Positions 6,768 through 14,605 of a stretch of DNA of 64,000 nucleotides are shown one piece after another (the stretch's first letter is position 1; every line of letters begins with the position of its first letter). The position numbers and the translations under genes were made by a program. The notes beneath the pieces were generated by a model, which did not search any database, was not told where the DNA came from, and saw only the letters and a program-made list of their open reading frames with translations. Origin of the DNA: Stenotrophomonas africana (GTDB taxonomy: Bacteria > Pseudomonadota > Gammaproteobacteria > Xanthomonadales > Xanthomonadaceae); the NCBI RefSeq assembly GCF_013004645.1, contig NZ_JABEME010000001.1, positions 62,001 through 126,000 on the forward strand, read 5' to 3'.

Positions 6768-6839
6768 ATTCCCCCGCCCTCACGGGCCCCGCGCCGGCCG
6801 GGATTCCACGACGCCGGCATCTATTCCTGAGGAGATGAC

Positions 6840-7745
6840 ATGTTCTTCCGCAACCTGACGTTCTTCCGCTTCCCGACCACCACCGACTTTTCCGAAGTCG
6901 ACACTTTGCTGCCGCACGCACTGCTGAAGCCGGTCGGCGCACTGGAAATGAATTCGCGCGGCTTCATCTCGCCGTTCGGCCGCGAGGAGAAGGAACTGCT
7001 CTCCCACCGTTGCGGCGACTTCCTGTGGCTGGCAGTTGGCGGCGAGGACAAGATTCTGCCGACGTCGGTGGTGAACGGCGAACTCGAAAAGAAGCTGGCG
7101 CACATCGAGGAAACCGAGGGCCGCAGGCCAGGCGGCCGCGAGCGCAAGCGCATGAAGGACGACCTGCTGCATGAGCTGCTGCCGCGCGCCTTCGTGAAGT
7201 CCTCGCGCAACGATGCCTTCATCGATTTGCAGCACGGCTACGTCGCGGTCGATACCTCCAGCCGCAAGACCGGCGAGTACGTCATCTCCGATATCCGTGG
7301 CCTCCTCGGTAGCTTCCCAGCGATGCCGCTGAACGCCGAAGTCGCTCCGCGCTCGGTCCTCACCGGCTGGATTGCTGGCGAACCGATGCCAGTCGGCCTG
7401 TCGCTGGGCGAGGAAGCGGAATTGCGCGACCCCGTGCAGGGCGGAGCTGTCGTGAAGTGCAGCTATCAGGAGCTGAAAAGCGATGAGATCGACAAGCACC
7501 TGGACGCGGGCAAGCAGGTAACCAAGCTGGCGCTTGTGTTCGAGGACAGCCTGTCCTTCGTACTTGGCGAAGACCTGATCGTCCGCAAGCTGCGCTTCCT
7601 CGACGGCGCACTGGACAAGCTGGAACACGCGGACCAGGACGGCCGCCGTGCCGAGTTCGATGCCCGTTTCGCCCTGCAGAGCGCCGAGATCCGCCGCCTG
7701 TTCCTGGTGCTGGAAGAAGCCTTCCGCATCTCCAGCGCCAACTGA
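6840..7745 (+). CDS. rdgC: RdgC-like recombination-associated protein
   Basis: A 301-residue match to RdgC in length and start (MFFRNLTFFRFP, then LLPHALLKPVGALE and GFISPFG). RdgC forms a ring on double-stranded DNA and restrains RecA. The ribosome binding site is GAGGAG. Phage-borne RdgC copies sit with recombination genes, here directly before recT and a YqaJ exonuclease, so it is likely part of the phage recombination module and not the host housekeeping copy. Confidence 0.9.
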   Translation: MFFRNLTFFRFPTTTDFSEVDTLLPHALLKPVGALEMNSRGFISPFGREEKELLSHRCGDFLWLAVGGEDKILPTSVVNGELEKKLAHIEETEGRRPGGRERKRMKDDLLHELLPRAFVKSSRNDAFIDLQHGYVAVDTSSRKTGEYVISDIRGLLGSFPAMPLNAEVAPRSVLTGWIAGEPMPVGLSLGEEAELRDPVQGGAVVKCSYQELKSDEIDKHLDAGKQVTKLALVFEDSLSFVLGEDLIVRKLRFLDGALDKLEHADQDGRRAEFDARFALQSAEIRRLFLVLEEAFRISSAN

Positions 7746-7822
7746 CCCCGCAAGGACGCACCCGCCCGCCCGGCGGCGGCTCCGAGAGCCGGGCACCTAT
7801 TCCACCTACCAGCAGAGCAGCC

Positions 7823-8743
7823 ATGAACCAGATCGTCACCATCGAGGATTCGGTCTACGGCACCAAGGACTCTTTCGCCTCGGTGCTGACTGATCGGTCC
7901 ATCAACTTCGACCGTGAGGCCGAGTTCGCCCTGCAGACGCTGTACGGCAACGACTACGCGATGAAAATCGCGATGCAGAACCGGGCGTCGGTCATCGCTG
8001 CCGTGGTCAACATCGCGGCCATCGGCATCAGCTTGAACCCGGCGAAGAAGCAGGCCTACCTGGTGCCGCGCGACGGCAAGATCTGCCTCGACATCAGCTA
8101 CATGGGCCTGATGGATCTGGCCATCGACTCCGGGTCGGTCCGCTGGGGCCAGGCCGAGCTGGTCTACGAGAGCGACCTGTTCGAGCTGGTCGGGGTGGAC
8201 AAGGAACCAATCCACAAGCGGGCCCCGTTCAGCCGAAACCGCGGAGAGATTGTCGGCGCCTACGTGGTGGTGAAGACGCCCGAAGGTGATTACCTGACCA
8301 CCGCAATGTCTGTGGATGAAATCAACGACATCCGCGACCGTTCGTCGGCATGGAAGGCGTGGGTATCGAAGAAGAAGTCCTGCCCGTGGGTCACCGACTG
8401 GGGCGAGATGGCGAAGAAGACGGTGGTGAAGCGCGCCTACAAGTATTGGCCGAAGACCGAGCGCCTGGAAACCGCGATTCACCACCTGAACACCGATGGC
8501 GGCGAAGGGCTGGCGGTGATCGAGCAGCAGGCGCAGAACCGCACCGCGCTGCCGCCCCCGGAGGACACCGAGGAACGCATCGAGCTCTACGCCAGCCTGC
8601 AGGACATCGCGACCGCCGGTGTCGAGGCGCTCGGTGAAGCGTGGTCGAAGTTGACGAAGGCGCAGCGCACGATGATCGGTCAGGCTGGTCTGGAGGCGCT
8701 GAAGGCTGAGGCCGAGAAGGCAGACGCCGAGGTGGTCGAATGA
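7823..8743 (+). CDS. recT: RecT family single-strand annealing protein
   Basis: A 306-residue protein with the RecT core at about residues 35-215: NRASVIAAVVNIAAIGISLNPAKKQAYLVPRDGKICLDISYMGL, then a conserved W-x-K region (SSAWKAWVS) and WGEMAKKTVVKRA. It anneals complementary strands produced by the exonuclease encoded next. The stop overlaps the exonuclease ATG (ATGA). Confidence 0.93.
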   Translation: MNQIVTIEDSVYGTKDSFASVLTDRSINFDREAEFALQTLYGNDYAMKIAMQNRASVIAAVVNIAAIGISLNPAKKQAYLVPRDGKICLDISYMGLMDLAIDSGSVRWGQAELVYESDLFELVGVDKEPIHKRAPFSRNRGEIVGAYVVVKTPEGDYLTTAMSVDEINDIRDRSSAWKAWVSKKKSCPWVTDWGEMAKKTVVKRAYKYWPKTERLETAIHHLNTDGGEGLAVIEQQAQNRTALPPPEDTEERIELYASLQDIATAGVEALGEAWSKLTKAQRTMIGQAGLEALKAEAEKADAEVVE

Positions 8744-9522
8744 GGCTGATCCACTGCGACCAGGGCAGCGACGCCTGGCACAACGCCCGCGCGGGGGTGA
8801 TCACCGCCAGCATGTTCGCCACTGCGCGCTCGCGCGTGGGCGAGCTGACGGACCAGCAGCGCGCTTATGTGGATGCGGTTCTGGCCGGTATGGCTCCAAA
8901 GGCTGCTGCGGAGGCGGCCAGCTACAAGGCCGTGCCGAAGTCGGCGGTGATCGAGAAGGCCATAGCCGGCGAGCCCATCGGCGATTTCAGCGAGGCGTCG
9001 AAGAACTACGCCTTCCGGCTGGCCATCGAGCGCATCAGCGGCGAGCCGCTGGACGAAGGTTTCGAGACGTTCGCCATGCGCCGCGGCCACGAGTTGGAGC
9101 CGCAGGCCCGCGCCGAGCATGAGGTGCAGTCCGGGCTGCTGGTGAAGCGCGCCGGGTTCGTGCTGAGCGAGTGCGGCGACTACGGCTGTTCGGCCGACGG
9201 CTTCATCGGCGAAGACGGCGGCAGCGAATACAAGTGCTTCATCAACCCCGAGAAACTGCGCGCCTTCCACATCGACAACGATGCCAGCGAGGTGTTCGAG
9301 CAGGCCCAGGGATGCATGTGGCTGACCGGCCGGCAGTGGTGGCACATCGGCCTGTACTGCCCGGCGCTGGCCGCTGTGGGCAAGCAGCTGTGGTGGCGCC
9401 GCTTCGACCGCGACGAGGCGTTCATCGCCAAGCTCCGCGCGGACCTGGAGCCATTCCGGCAGATGGTCGTCGGGTTCGAGCAGAGCCTGCGCGCTGGGGA
9501 TCACCAGCAGGTGGCCGCCTGA
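8740..9522 (+). CDS. YqaJ/lambda Exo-type 5'-3' exonuclease
   Basis: A 260-residue protein with the YqaJ viral recombinase fold. It opens with CDQGSDAWHNARAGVITAS, has the conserved RRGHELEPQARAEHE helix (catalytic Glu), and the metal site CSADGFIGEDGGSEYKC (Asp, Glu, Lys). Together with RecT it makes a two-component recombination system for repair and recombination of phage DNA. Confidence 0.93.
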   Translation: MRLIHCDQGSDAWHNARAGVITASMFATARSRVGELTDQQRAYVDAVLAGMAPKAAAEAASYKAVPKSAVIEKAIAGEPIGDFSEASKNYAFRLAIERISGEPLDEGFETFAMRRGHELEPQARAEHEVQSGLLVKRAGFVLSECGDYGCSADGFIGEDGGSEYKCFINPEKLRAFHIDNDASEVFEQAQGCMWLTGRQWWHIGLYCPALAAVGKQLWWRRFDRDEAFIAKLRADLEPFRQMVVGFEQSLRAGDHQQVAA

Positions 9523-9737
9523 TGGACGTCGCTCTGTACCCCTGCCACGCCAAGAGCCTGCGCCGTGCCGGCCAGGCCCGCGCCCAGCTGTTCGCCCATG
9601 TGATCGAGGGCAAGCGCTACACCACCCGACAGGTTGCCGAGATTCTGGACGTTTCGCGCAGCACGGCCTACGACCGGATCAAGCGCGGCCCCTACCCGCT
9701 CACCTGGGCCAACCTGATGAAGGCTCGGCTGCCGTGA
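9522..9737 (+). CDS. small HTH DNA-binding protein
   Basis: A 71-residue basic protein. Residues 31-60 form an excisionase/resolvase-like HTH (TTRQVAEILDVSRSTAYDRIK). The ATG overlaps the exonuclease stop and the stop overlaps the next start. It could be a transcription regulator or, less likely given its distance from int, an excisionase. Confidence 0.65.
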   Translation: MDVALYPCHAKSLRRAGQARAQLFAHVIEGKRYTTRQVAEILDVSRSTAYDRIKRGPYPLTWANLMKARLP

Positions 9738-9955
9738 AGACCTGCACGAAGTGCGCGGCCCGTCTGCCGCTGCGGTTCTTCCCCCTGATCAACGGCAAGG
9801 CCACCGCCGCGTGCGCGCCCTGCCGGAACACCGAGCGCCGCCTGCACGACCCGCTGCGCCCCCTGCGCCGCGACCCGCTGCAGGTGCGCCTTAACAACAC
9901 CTTCAACTTGTGGCACCACCCGGTCGGGTCAGTGCTGCTCAGGAGCATTCCATGA
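9734..9955 (+). CDS. small zinc-binding protein
   Basis: A GTG-started 73-residue protein with CTKCAARLPLRFFP and CAPCRN, two CxxC knuckles 25 residues apart in the 'lettuce' HNH-like or zinc-ribbon style seen in many phages. The N-terminal block KTCTKCAARLPLRFF strongly resembles small phage zinc-finger proteins of unknown role. Confidence 0.7.
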   Translation: MKTCTKCAARLPLRFFPLINGKATAACAPCRNTERRLHDPLRPLRRDPLQVRLNNTFNLWHHPVGSVLLRSIP

Positions 9956-10176
9956 AGAACGGAGATATGCCAGCCATTGGTCATGCTGGGCAGATCAGCG
10001 CAGGTACATTCACATCCCCTGACGTACCAGGCCTTACCAAGCGCGAACTGATCGCTGCGATGGTGCTGCAGGGATTCGCTGCCGATTCGAGCGCAGGCGG
10101 CACCACGGCAGAACTGGCTATCCAGGCTGTCGAATGGGCCGATTCTCTGCTGGCTGCACTGGAGCGCGCGCCATGA
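9952..10176 (+). CDS. small phage protein (74 aa)
   Basis: Starts MKNGDMPAIGHAGQ after AGGAG; the pattern GLTKRELIAAMVLQGFAAD and later AVEWADSLLAALE matches a common phage protein type that begins 'GLTKRE..AA..MQG'. Function unknown. Confidence 0.72.
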   Translation: MKNGDMPAIGHAGQISAGTFTSPDVPGLTKRELIAAMVLQGFAADSSAGGTTAELAIQAVEWADSLLAALERAP

Positions 10177-10391
10177 CCAGCATCCACGTACAGCCGACCT
10201 TCGACCTGGCCACGCAGGCCGAGAAGAACCGCCAGCGGGCTGAGATCGCCGACGACGTAGCTCGCTGGCAGGCAGCCGGCGGCAAAGTCCAGAAGCTCGG
10301 CAACAGCCCCATCGACCGATCCCCCATCAGCCGCCGCCAGGTGGTCGAGGGTGGCCACAACAGCCGCACGAAGAAGGGAGCATCCGCATGA
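10173..10391 (+). CDS. small basic phage protein (72 aa)
   Basis: Overlaps both neighbours by four bases. Starts MTSIHVQPTFDLATQAEKNR, charged and helical, with a basic C-terminus (NSRTKKGASA). It is a plausible DNA- or RNA-binding peptide, not recognised. Confidence 0.6.
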   Translation: MTSIHVQPTFDLATQAEKNRQRAEIADDVARWQAAGGKVQKLGNSPIDRSPISRRQVVEGGHNSRTKKGASA

Positions 10392-11266
10392 CCACCGACA
10401 ACAAGACCCTGGCGGACGTGCAGCCCGGTGGGAGGGTGAGGCTGTTGGATCAAACTCCCTTCGTCTTCGCCCGGTTCGTCAATGGTGTACGTATGGCCGA
10501 GGGCGTTACCATCGAGAAGGAACGCAACCTCACGGATGCAATGAAGGTCGCCGCAAAGGTGGCATCCAAAGGCCCGAACGGCGAGGTTCCAGTTCTTGTG
10601 CACGTCGCCGCCCTCTCCGCCCAGCCCTCCCCGGGTGGTCAGGATGCGCTGCGCGAAGCTGCTGAGTTTGCACGACGCGTACTGGCGGAAATCTACGCGA
10701 CCTATCAGGTCAAGATCGGCCCCTTTGCATCGCAGGCTCAGTTGGCAAACGTGAAGCTGGGTGCCGCCCTCGCCGCCCGCCAGCCGGCGGGGGAGCCGGT
10801 GGCGTACATGGTCCGCTGGAAGACCGCAGGCGGTTTCGGCTTGGAATGGCCGAAGAACATGCAGTATTTCCGCGACCGCGCCGACGAGTACGAAATCGTA
10901 CCGCTCTACGCCCAGCCCGCGCAGGCCGTGAACACCCCTCAGCCGGTAGCGTTCGACTACCCCAAGTTCAACGCTGTAGGCATGGGCTGCGTCCTTGAAG
11001 ATCGGGGCGTGCATTTCCTCATAGACGCCGCGCAATGCGGCTTCGATGAAGCGCTGGGTCAGATGAAGGCCACCCTCGAATCCATCGGCCCGCTCTACGC
11101 CGCCCCGCCCGCGCAGACCGTGGACCTGGGGCAGTTCCGGGCGCTCGCCGAGTTTGGCGAGGAGTTTGCGTTCAGTGCCGAGAAGCAGCCGCAGTCCCGT
11201 GTGATCTATGCACAGGCACGCCGCCTGCTGGCCCTGATCGACAGCAAGGCGGTGGGCAATGGCTAA
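10388..11266 (+). CDS. composite phage protein of unknown function
   Basis: A 292-residue protein. It contains the recurring phage phrase VPLYAQPAQ and IGPLYAAPPAQ, the latter twice-like, separated by about 55 residues, and a segment AYMVRWKTAGGFGLEW. Such proteins are common in temperate phage early regions and often look like fusions of short modules. No enzyme motif is visible. Confidence 0.65.
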   Translation: MTTDNKTLADVQPGGRVRLLDQTPFVFARFVNGVRMAEGVTIEKERNLTDAMKVAAKVASKGPNGEVPVLVHVAALSAQPSPGGQDALREAAEFARRVLAEIYATYQVKIGPFASQAQLANVKLGAALAARQPAGEPVAYMVRWKTAGGFGLEWPKNMQYFRDRADEYEIVPLYAQPAQAVNTPQPVAFDYPKFNAVGMGCVLEDRGVHFLIDAAQCGFDEALGQMKATLESIGPLYAAPPAQTVDLGQFRALAEFGEEFAFSAEKQPQSRVIYAQARRLLALIDSKAVGNG

Positions 11267-11453
11267 GTACCTCGTGGAAATGCCGTTCCAAGCTGTGCAG
11301 TTCTTCCACGTCGAAGCACGTAGCGCTGCCGAAGCCAAGCGCCTGGCACGTGAAGGAGAAGGCGGGCCGGTGGAGGCTATCGACTGGCGCGTTACCAAGC
11401 ACTTCGCACCGAACTATGCGCGCCCGGTAGACAGCGAGGCGGTGGGCAAATGA
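11259..11453 (+). CDS. small phage protein (64 aa)
   Basis: Starts MAKYLVEMPFQAVQFFHVEA and continues with a helix (RSAAEAKRLAREGEG). The pattern of a short beta strand plus 'A.eA..lA..G' helix is typical of small phage proteins. Its C-terminal EAVGK repeats the KAVGNG end of the preceding gene, pointing to a duplicated junction. Confidence 0.6.
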   Translation: MAKYLVEMPFQAVQFFHVEARSAAEAKRLAREGEGGPVEAIDWRVTKHFAPNYARPVDSEAVGK

Positions 11454-11641
11454 GCCGCCGCGTAATGGTGCTGGTCGCCGCATCGATGGCTGCCGCGCTG
11501 GCACGGGACGCCGCGCGCGTCCAAAAAGCCGAGCGTGTCACGCACAACGTGGACGTCCCGAATTGGACGTGTCGAGTTCGTGACCCCCTCCCTTACGGCA
11601 AGAAGGCGCGCAGGGCGCTGCGAGGCGGTCGCCATGGCTGA
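11450..11641 (+). CDS. small basic phage protein (63 aa)
   Basis: Starts MSRRVMVLVAASMAAALARD and is Arg-rich at the C-terminus (KKARRALRGGRHG). The N-terminal hydrophobic stretch could be a weak signal or membrane anchor. Overlaps neighbours by 4 and 8 bases. Not recognised. Confidence 0.45.
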   Translation: MSRRVMVLVAASMAAALARDAARVQKAERVTHNVDVPNWTCRVRDPLPYGKKARRALRGGRHG

Positions 11642-11786
11642 CCAGCTGCTCACCGCTGCAATGGTCCACGTGTTCGCCCTGGCCGGGTTTGCTGCCGGCA
11701 TCGCCACCCTGTGGGCGATCAGCCGCGCATGCCGCGCCGCGCGCAAGGGGCTTCGCTGGTGCTGGCGGAGGTGCGCTCATGGCTGA
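11634..11786 (+). CDS. small membrane protein (50 aa)
   Basis: One strong transmembrane segment (MVHVFALAGFAAGIATLWAI) followed by a basic tail with RAARKGLRW. Coupled to both neighbours by overlaps. Function unknown. Confidence 0.55.
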   Translation: MADQLLTAAMVHVFALAGFAAGIATLWAISRACRAARKGLRWCWRRCAHG

Positions 11787-11970
11787 GGCAATCGACCACC
11801 GCGAGGTCGGGCGGCAGCTGGCCAGCATGTCCGGCGTGGATCTGTCCGAGGCTCGACCGGCAACCGTGCGCGCATGGGAGGCCCGTGGCCTGGCCCTGCA
11901 GGCGCTGGCGCGCGGCGACATGGCCGAGGCGCAGCGGGTGATGGCACATGCCACGGGTGGTGCCCGATGA
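11779..11970 (+). CDS. small phage protein before the methylase
   Basis: A 63-residue helical protein (MAEAIDHREVGRQLASMSGV...). The stop overlaps the ATG of the cytosine methyltransferase. No family recognised. Confidence 0.55.
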   Translation: MAEAIDHREVGRQLASMSGVDLSEARPATVRAWEARGLALQALARGDMAEAQRVMAHATGGAR

Positions 11971-13118
11971 ACTACTACAGCGAATGGGATCCCTACGCAG
12001 CGCAGTGGATCCGCAACCTCATCGATGCCGGGCTCATACCGCCTGGCCACGTCGACACCAGGAGCATCACCGATGTTCAACCCTCAGACCTCGCCGGATA
12101 CCGGCAATGCCACTTCTTCGCCGGCATCGCCGGTTGGTCCCTTGCAGCTCGACTTGCTGGGTGGCCCGACGACCGCGAGCTCTGGACCGGCAGCGCCCCG
12201 TGCCAGCCGTTCTCCGTCGCGGGTAAAGGAAAAGCCCAGGATGACGATCGGCACCTGTGGCCCCACTTCCTTCGCCTCATCCGTGCCCGACGGCCCGCTG
12301 TCGTCATGGGAGAACAGGTTGCGGCGGCGGTTGGCAAGAACTGGCTCGACGGAGTGTCTGCTGACCTGGAAGCAGAAGGCTACGCCTGCGGGGCGGTCGT
12401 TGTCCCAGCTTGTGCCGTCGACGCGCCCCATCGCCGGGATCGACTCTGGTTTGTGGCCCACGCCGATGGCGCACGAAGCACGGCTGGGCTATCAGCGCCG
12501 GCGCGGGGACACGAAGGGTTCGCAGGAGTCGCTGACCACGGTAGTGGTGAATGTGTCGGCACCGCTGGACGATCCCCGCATTGCGGGCCTGTGGCCGACG
12601 CCGACCGCCTCGCTCGCCGACAAAGGCGTGCGATCAACGGAGGGTGCGATCAGGGAGGCGGCGCGGAATCATGGCCCCGACCTGGCAGCGGTGACAGCAG
12701 CGGCACTGTGGGCCACGCCGACGTCGCTGGCGCCAGCGAAGAACGGGAACAACGAGGCCGGCAACTCGGCGGGGTTGGTGTCGATCCGGGCGCACTTGTT
12801 GCACCTCTGGAATACACCGGTAGCCGACGACACCGGGATGCGCACGAAACCGTATGCGCAGGGCGGAACAGCGCTATCGCTGATGGCAGCAACCACGCTT
12901 GGGCTGGCGCCCACTGGCTCATCGGCCACGACGGAAAAGCCCGGCGCTTTGAACCCTGCATTCGTCTGCTGGCTCATGGGGTTCCGGCCCGAGTGGGACG
13001 CCTGCGCGCCTACGGCAACGCCATCGTCCCGCAAGTCGCCGCGGAAGTGATCGGCGCCTACATGGACTGCTACCCGGATCCAGACGAGCAGCTCCGCGCT
13101 GCGCTGGCCACGAACTGA
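11967..13118 (+). CDS. C5 cytosine DNA methyltransferase
   Basis: A 383-residue protein. Motif I is FAGIAGWS (51-58), motif IV is APCQPFS with catalytic Cys79, motif VI is MGEQV (115-118, Gln in place of the usual ENV Asn), and motif VIII is RDRLWFVA (157-164). Motifs IX-X are present near the end as RVGRLRAYGNAIVPQVAAE. The middle (about 170-320) is the target recognition region and is Gly/Arg/Ala-rich. It probably protects phage DNA from host restriction. Nearly all of it is overlapped by a second long frame with its own ribosome binding site. Confidence 0.88.
   Translation: MNYYSEWDPYAAQWIRNLIDAGLIPPGHVDTRSITDVQPSDLAGYRQCHFFAGIAGWSLAARLAGWPDDRELWTGSAPCQPFSVAGKGKAQDDDRHLWPHFLRLIRARRPAVVMGEQVAAAVGKNWLDGVSADLEAEGYACGAVVVPACAVDAPHRRDRLWFVAHADGARSTAGLSAPARGHEGFAGVADHGSGECVGTAGRSPHCGPVADADRLARRQRRAINGGCDQGGGAESWPRPGSGDSSGTVGHADVAGASEEREQRGRQLGGVGVDPGALVAPLEYTGSRRHRDAHETVCAGRNSAIADGSNHAWAGAHWLIGHDGKARRFEPCIRLLAHGVPARVGRLRAYGNAIVPQVAAEVIGAYMDCYPDPDEQLRAALATN
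12073..13050 (+). CDS. overlapping second frame inside the methylase gene
   Basis: A 325-residue frame in +1 relative to the methylase, starting MFNPQTSPDTGNATSSPASP after AGGAG at 12060-12064, eight bases from the ATG. It contains repeated LWPTPTA/LWATPTS-type blocks, LLTWKQKATPAGRSLSQLVPS, and ends in LNPAFVCWLMGFRPEWDAC. I recall this arrangement of blocks from phage proteins annotated on their own, so the frame looks conserved and may be translated. Ser/Thr/Pro-rich composition means it could also be an echo of the methylase codons. Confidence 0.5.
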   Translation: MFNPQTSPDTGNATSSPASPVGPLQLDLLGGPTTASSGPAAPRASRSPSRVKEKPRMTIGTCGPTSFASSVPDGPLSSWENRLRRRLARTGSTECLLTWKQKATPAGRSLSQLVPSTRPIAGIDSGLWPTPMAHEARLGYQRRRGDTKGSQESLTTVVVNVSAPLDDPRIAGLWPTPTASLADKGVRSTEGAIREAARNHGPDLAAVTAAALWATPTSLAPAKNGNNEAGNSAGLVSIRAHLLHLWNTPVADDTGMRTKPYAQGGTALSLMAATTLGLAPTGSSATTEKPGALNPAFVCWLMGFRPEWDACAPTATPSSRKSPRK

Positions 13119-13129
13119 AGGAGGACAAC

Positions 13130-13378
13130 ATGGCCACGAAGAAGCAGGCCAACCCGAGTGCAGGCGCACTGTGCCTGTCCCGGGAGTCGATGCGGGAACT
13201 GTGCGGCACGCCGTACAAGGACCGCCAGCAGGAGTTTCTGGTGCTGAACGGGATTCCCCACTACAAGGGGCTGGATGGTTGGCCGCGTGTGCTGTGGGCC
13301 ACCCTGGAAGGCGGCGCGGATGCGGCAACCGAGAAGGCCGTCGCTGTCGCCGAGTGGCGATCGAACAAGGTGGCATGA
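13130..13378 (+). CDS. DUF4224 protein next to the integrase
   Basis: An 82-residue protein with LSRESMRELCGTPYKDRQQEFLVLNGIPHY, the pattern of DUF4224 proteins that nearly always precede phage integrases. It is thought to be a small DNA-binding partner, perhaps acting in excision, but that is not established. AAGGAGG precedes the ATG, and the stop overlaps the int start. Confidence 0.82.
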   Translation: MATKKQANPSAGALCLSRESMRELCGTPYKDRQQEFLVLNGIPHYKGLDGWPRVLWATLEGGADAATEKAVAVAEWRSNKVA

Positions 13379-14409
13379 CGATGGGTAGGAAGCCGAAGAA
13401 GCCGGGGGCAATCCCCCGGCTGCGCCAGCGCAAGCAGAAGTCGGGCATGGTGTTCTACTACTACGACAAGGGCGGCAAGCCGCGTGTCGAGATCCCGCTG
13501 GGCAGCAATTATGCGCTGGCGGTGAAGAAGTGGGCCGAGCTGGAAGGCACGCGCGAGGCGCAGGCCGTGGCCGTCATCACCTTCCGGCAGGTGAGCGATG
13601 CCTACCGAAAGGAGGTCATCATCCACAAGGCGCCGCGCACACAGCTGGACAACGGGCACGAACTGGCCAAGCTGCTGGAGTACTTCGACGACCCGCCGGC
13701 GCCGCTCGACTCGATCAAGCCCATCACGGTCCGCCAGTACCTCACCTGGCGCACGGCCAGCGGCAAGGGCATGGTGCGCGCCAACCGCGAGAAGGCGCTG
13801 CTGTCCCACCTATGGAACTTCGCGCGCGACAAGGGCTACACCGCCCTGCCCAACCCATGCGCCGGCATCAAGGGGTTCAAGGAGACCGGCCGGGACGTCT
13901 ACATCGAGGATGACCAGTACAAGGCAATCCGCGACGCTGCCGACGTGGTGGTGCAGGACGCCATGGACCTGGCCTACCTGATCGGCCAGCGGCCGGCAGA
14001 CGTGCTGTCGCTGACAGAAATGGACGTGCGAGACGGGGTGATCAACATCCGCCAGGGGAAGACCAAGGCCAAGCTGCGCATCGCCGTCGAGGGCGAGCTG
14101 GCGGCGCTGCTGGAGCGCCTACGCGCGCGCAAGGCTGGCCATGCCGTGCGCAACACCCTGCTGATCGTCAGCGAGCGCGGCGATGCCGTGAGCGTGGACG
14201 GCATGTCCAGGCGCTGGGCGAAGGCCTGCGCGGCCGCCGGCATCGAGGGTGTGCAGTTCCGCGATCTGCGTGCGAAGGCCGCGACAGACAAGGCCGAATC
14301 TTCGGGCGACATTCGCAAGGCGCAGCAGCAGTTGGGGCACACGACGGTGTCGATGACCGAGCATTACACCCGCAAGCGCCGCGGTCACAAGTCCACGCCG
14401 ACGCGCTGA
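13375..14409 (+). CDS. int: tyrosine recombinase, phage integrase
   Basis: A 344-residue integrase. N-terminal arm-binding part at 1-65, core-binding at about 68-165, catalytic domain after 175. Catalytic residues: Arg206 (GQRPADVL), Arg299 (FRDLRAKAATD, where the usual His of HxxR is Arg), His322 (LGHTTVSMTEHY) and Tyr331. It inserts and excises the phage at the tRNA-Leu gene whose 3' fragment follows. A second possible start is the ATG at 13381. Confidence 0.96.
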   Translation: MTMGRKPKKPGAIPRLRQRKQKSGMVFYYYDKGGKPRVEIPLGSNYALAVKKWAELEGTREAQAVAVITFRQVSDAYRKEVIIHKAPRTQLDNGHELAKLLEYFDDPPAPLDSIKPITVRQYLTWRTASGKGMVRANREKALLSHLWNFARDKGYTALPNPCAGIKGFKETGRDVYIEDDQYKAIRDAADVVVQDAMDLAYLIGQRPADVLSLTEMDVRDGVINIRQGKTKAKLRIAVEGELAALLERLRARKAGHAVRNTLLIVSERGDAVSVDGMSRRWAKACAAAGIEGVQFRDLRAKAATDKAESSGDIRKAQQQLGHTTVSMTEHYTRKRRGHKSTPTR

Positions 14410-14411
14410 AA

Positions 14412-14490
14412 TTCCGCTCCGCAATGGAATTGGGGCGCTTGTGCGCCAAGGCTTTCAAGCCATCAGGATTACGTGCATTGCGGAGCGGAA
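14412..14490. repeat. 15-bp inverted repeat between int and att site
   Basis: TTCCGCTCCGCAATG (14412-14426) is the exact reverse complement of CATTGCGGAGCGGAA (14476-14490). The loop itself holds smaller hairpins (GGCGC-TTGT-GCGCC). It could be arm-type integrase binding sites of the attachment region or a large terminator for int. Confidence 0.55.
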
Positions 14491-14526
14491 ATCACCCTGA
14501 AACCCTTGTGGCACAATGAATTCTGT

Positions 14527-14586
14527 GCGGACTTAAAATCCGCCGGGGGCAACCCCATGCCGGTTCGATTCCGGCTCCGGGCACCA
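14527..14586 (+). pseudogene. tRNA-Leu(UAA) 3' fragment, prophage attachment scar
   Basis: The sequence begins at the anticodon stem (GCGGA-CTTAAAA-TCCGC, anticodon TAA), continues with a long variable arm (GGGGGCAACCCC), a perfect T arm (GCCGG-TTCGATT-CCGGC) and ends CTCCGGGCACCA. The acceptor 5' strand and D arm are missing; upstream is phage sequence. This is what remains when an integrase uses the 3' half of a tRNA gene, so the intact tRNA-Leu should be at the other prophage end. Confidence 0.88.
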
Positions 14587-14605
14587 TACGCACGCAGCAC
14601 CCCTC

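Larger units (their letters stand above)
1..14586. mobile_element. prophage 1, lambdoid, partial (integrase end)
   Basis: A continuous run of tightly overlapping phage genes: leftward cro, CII-like, replication initiator, DnaB helicase and ninB start; rightward CI, small early genes, RdgC, RecT, YqaJ exonuclease, C5 methylase and integrase. The right edge is set by a tRNA-Leu 3' fragment just past the integrase, followed by chromosomal hemN. Head, tail and lysis genes are absent here and should lie left of the window, where the intact tRNA-Leu should also be. It cannot be judged from this window whether the prophage is complete. Confidence 0.93.
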
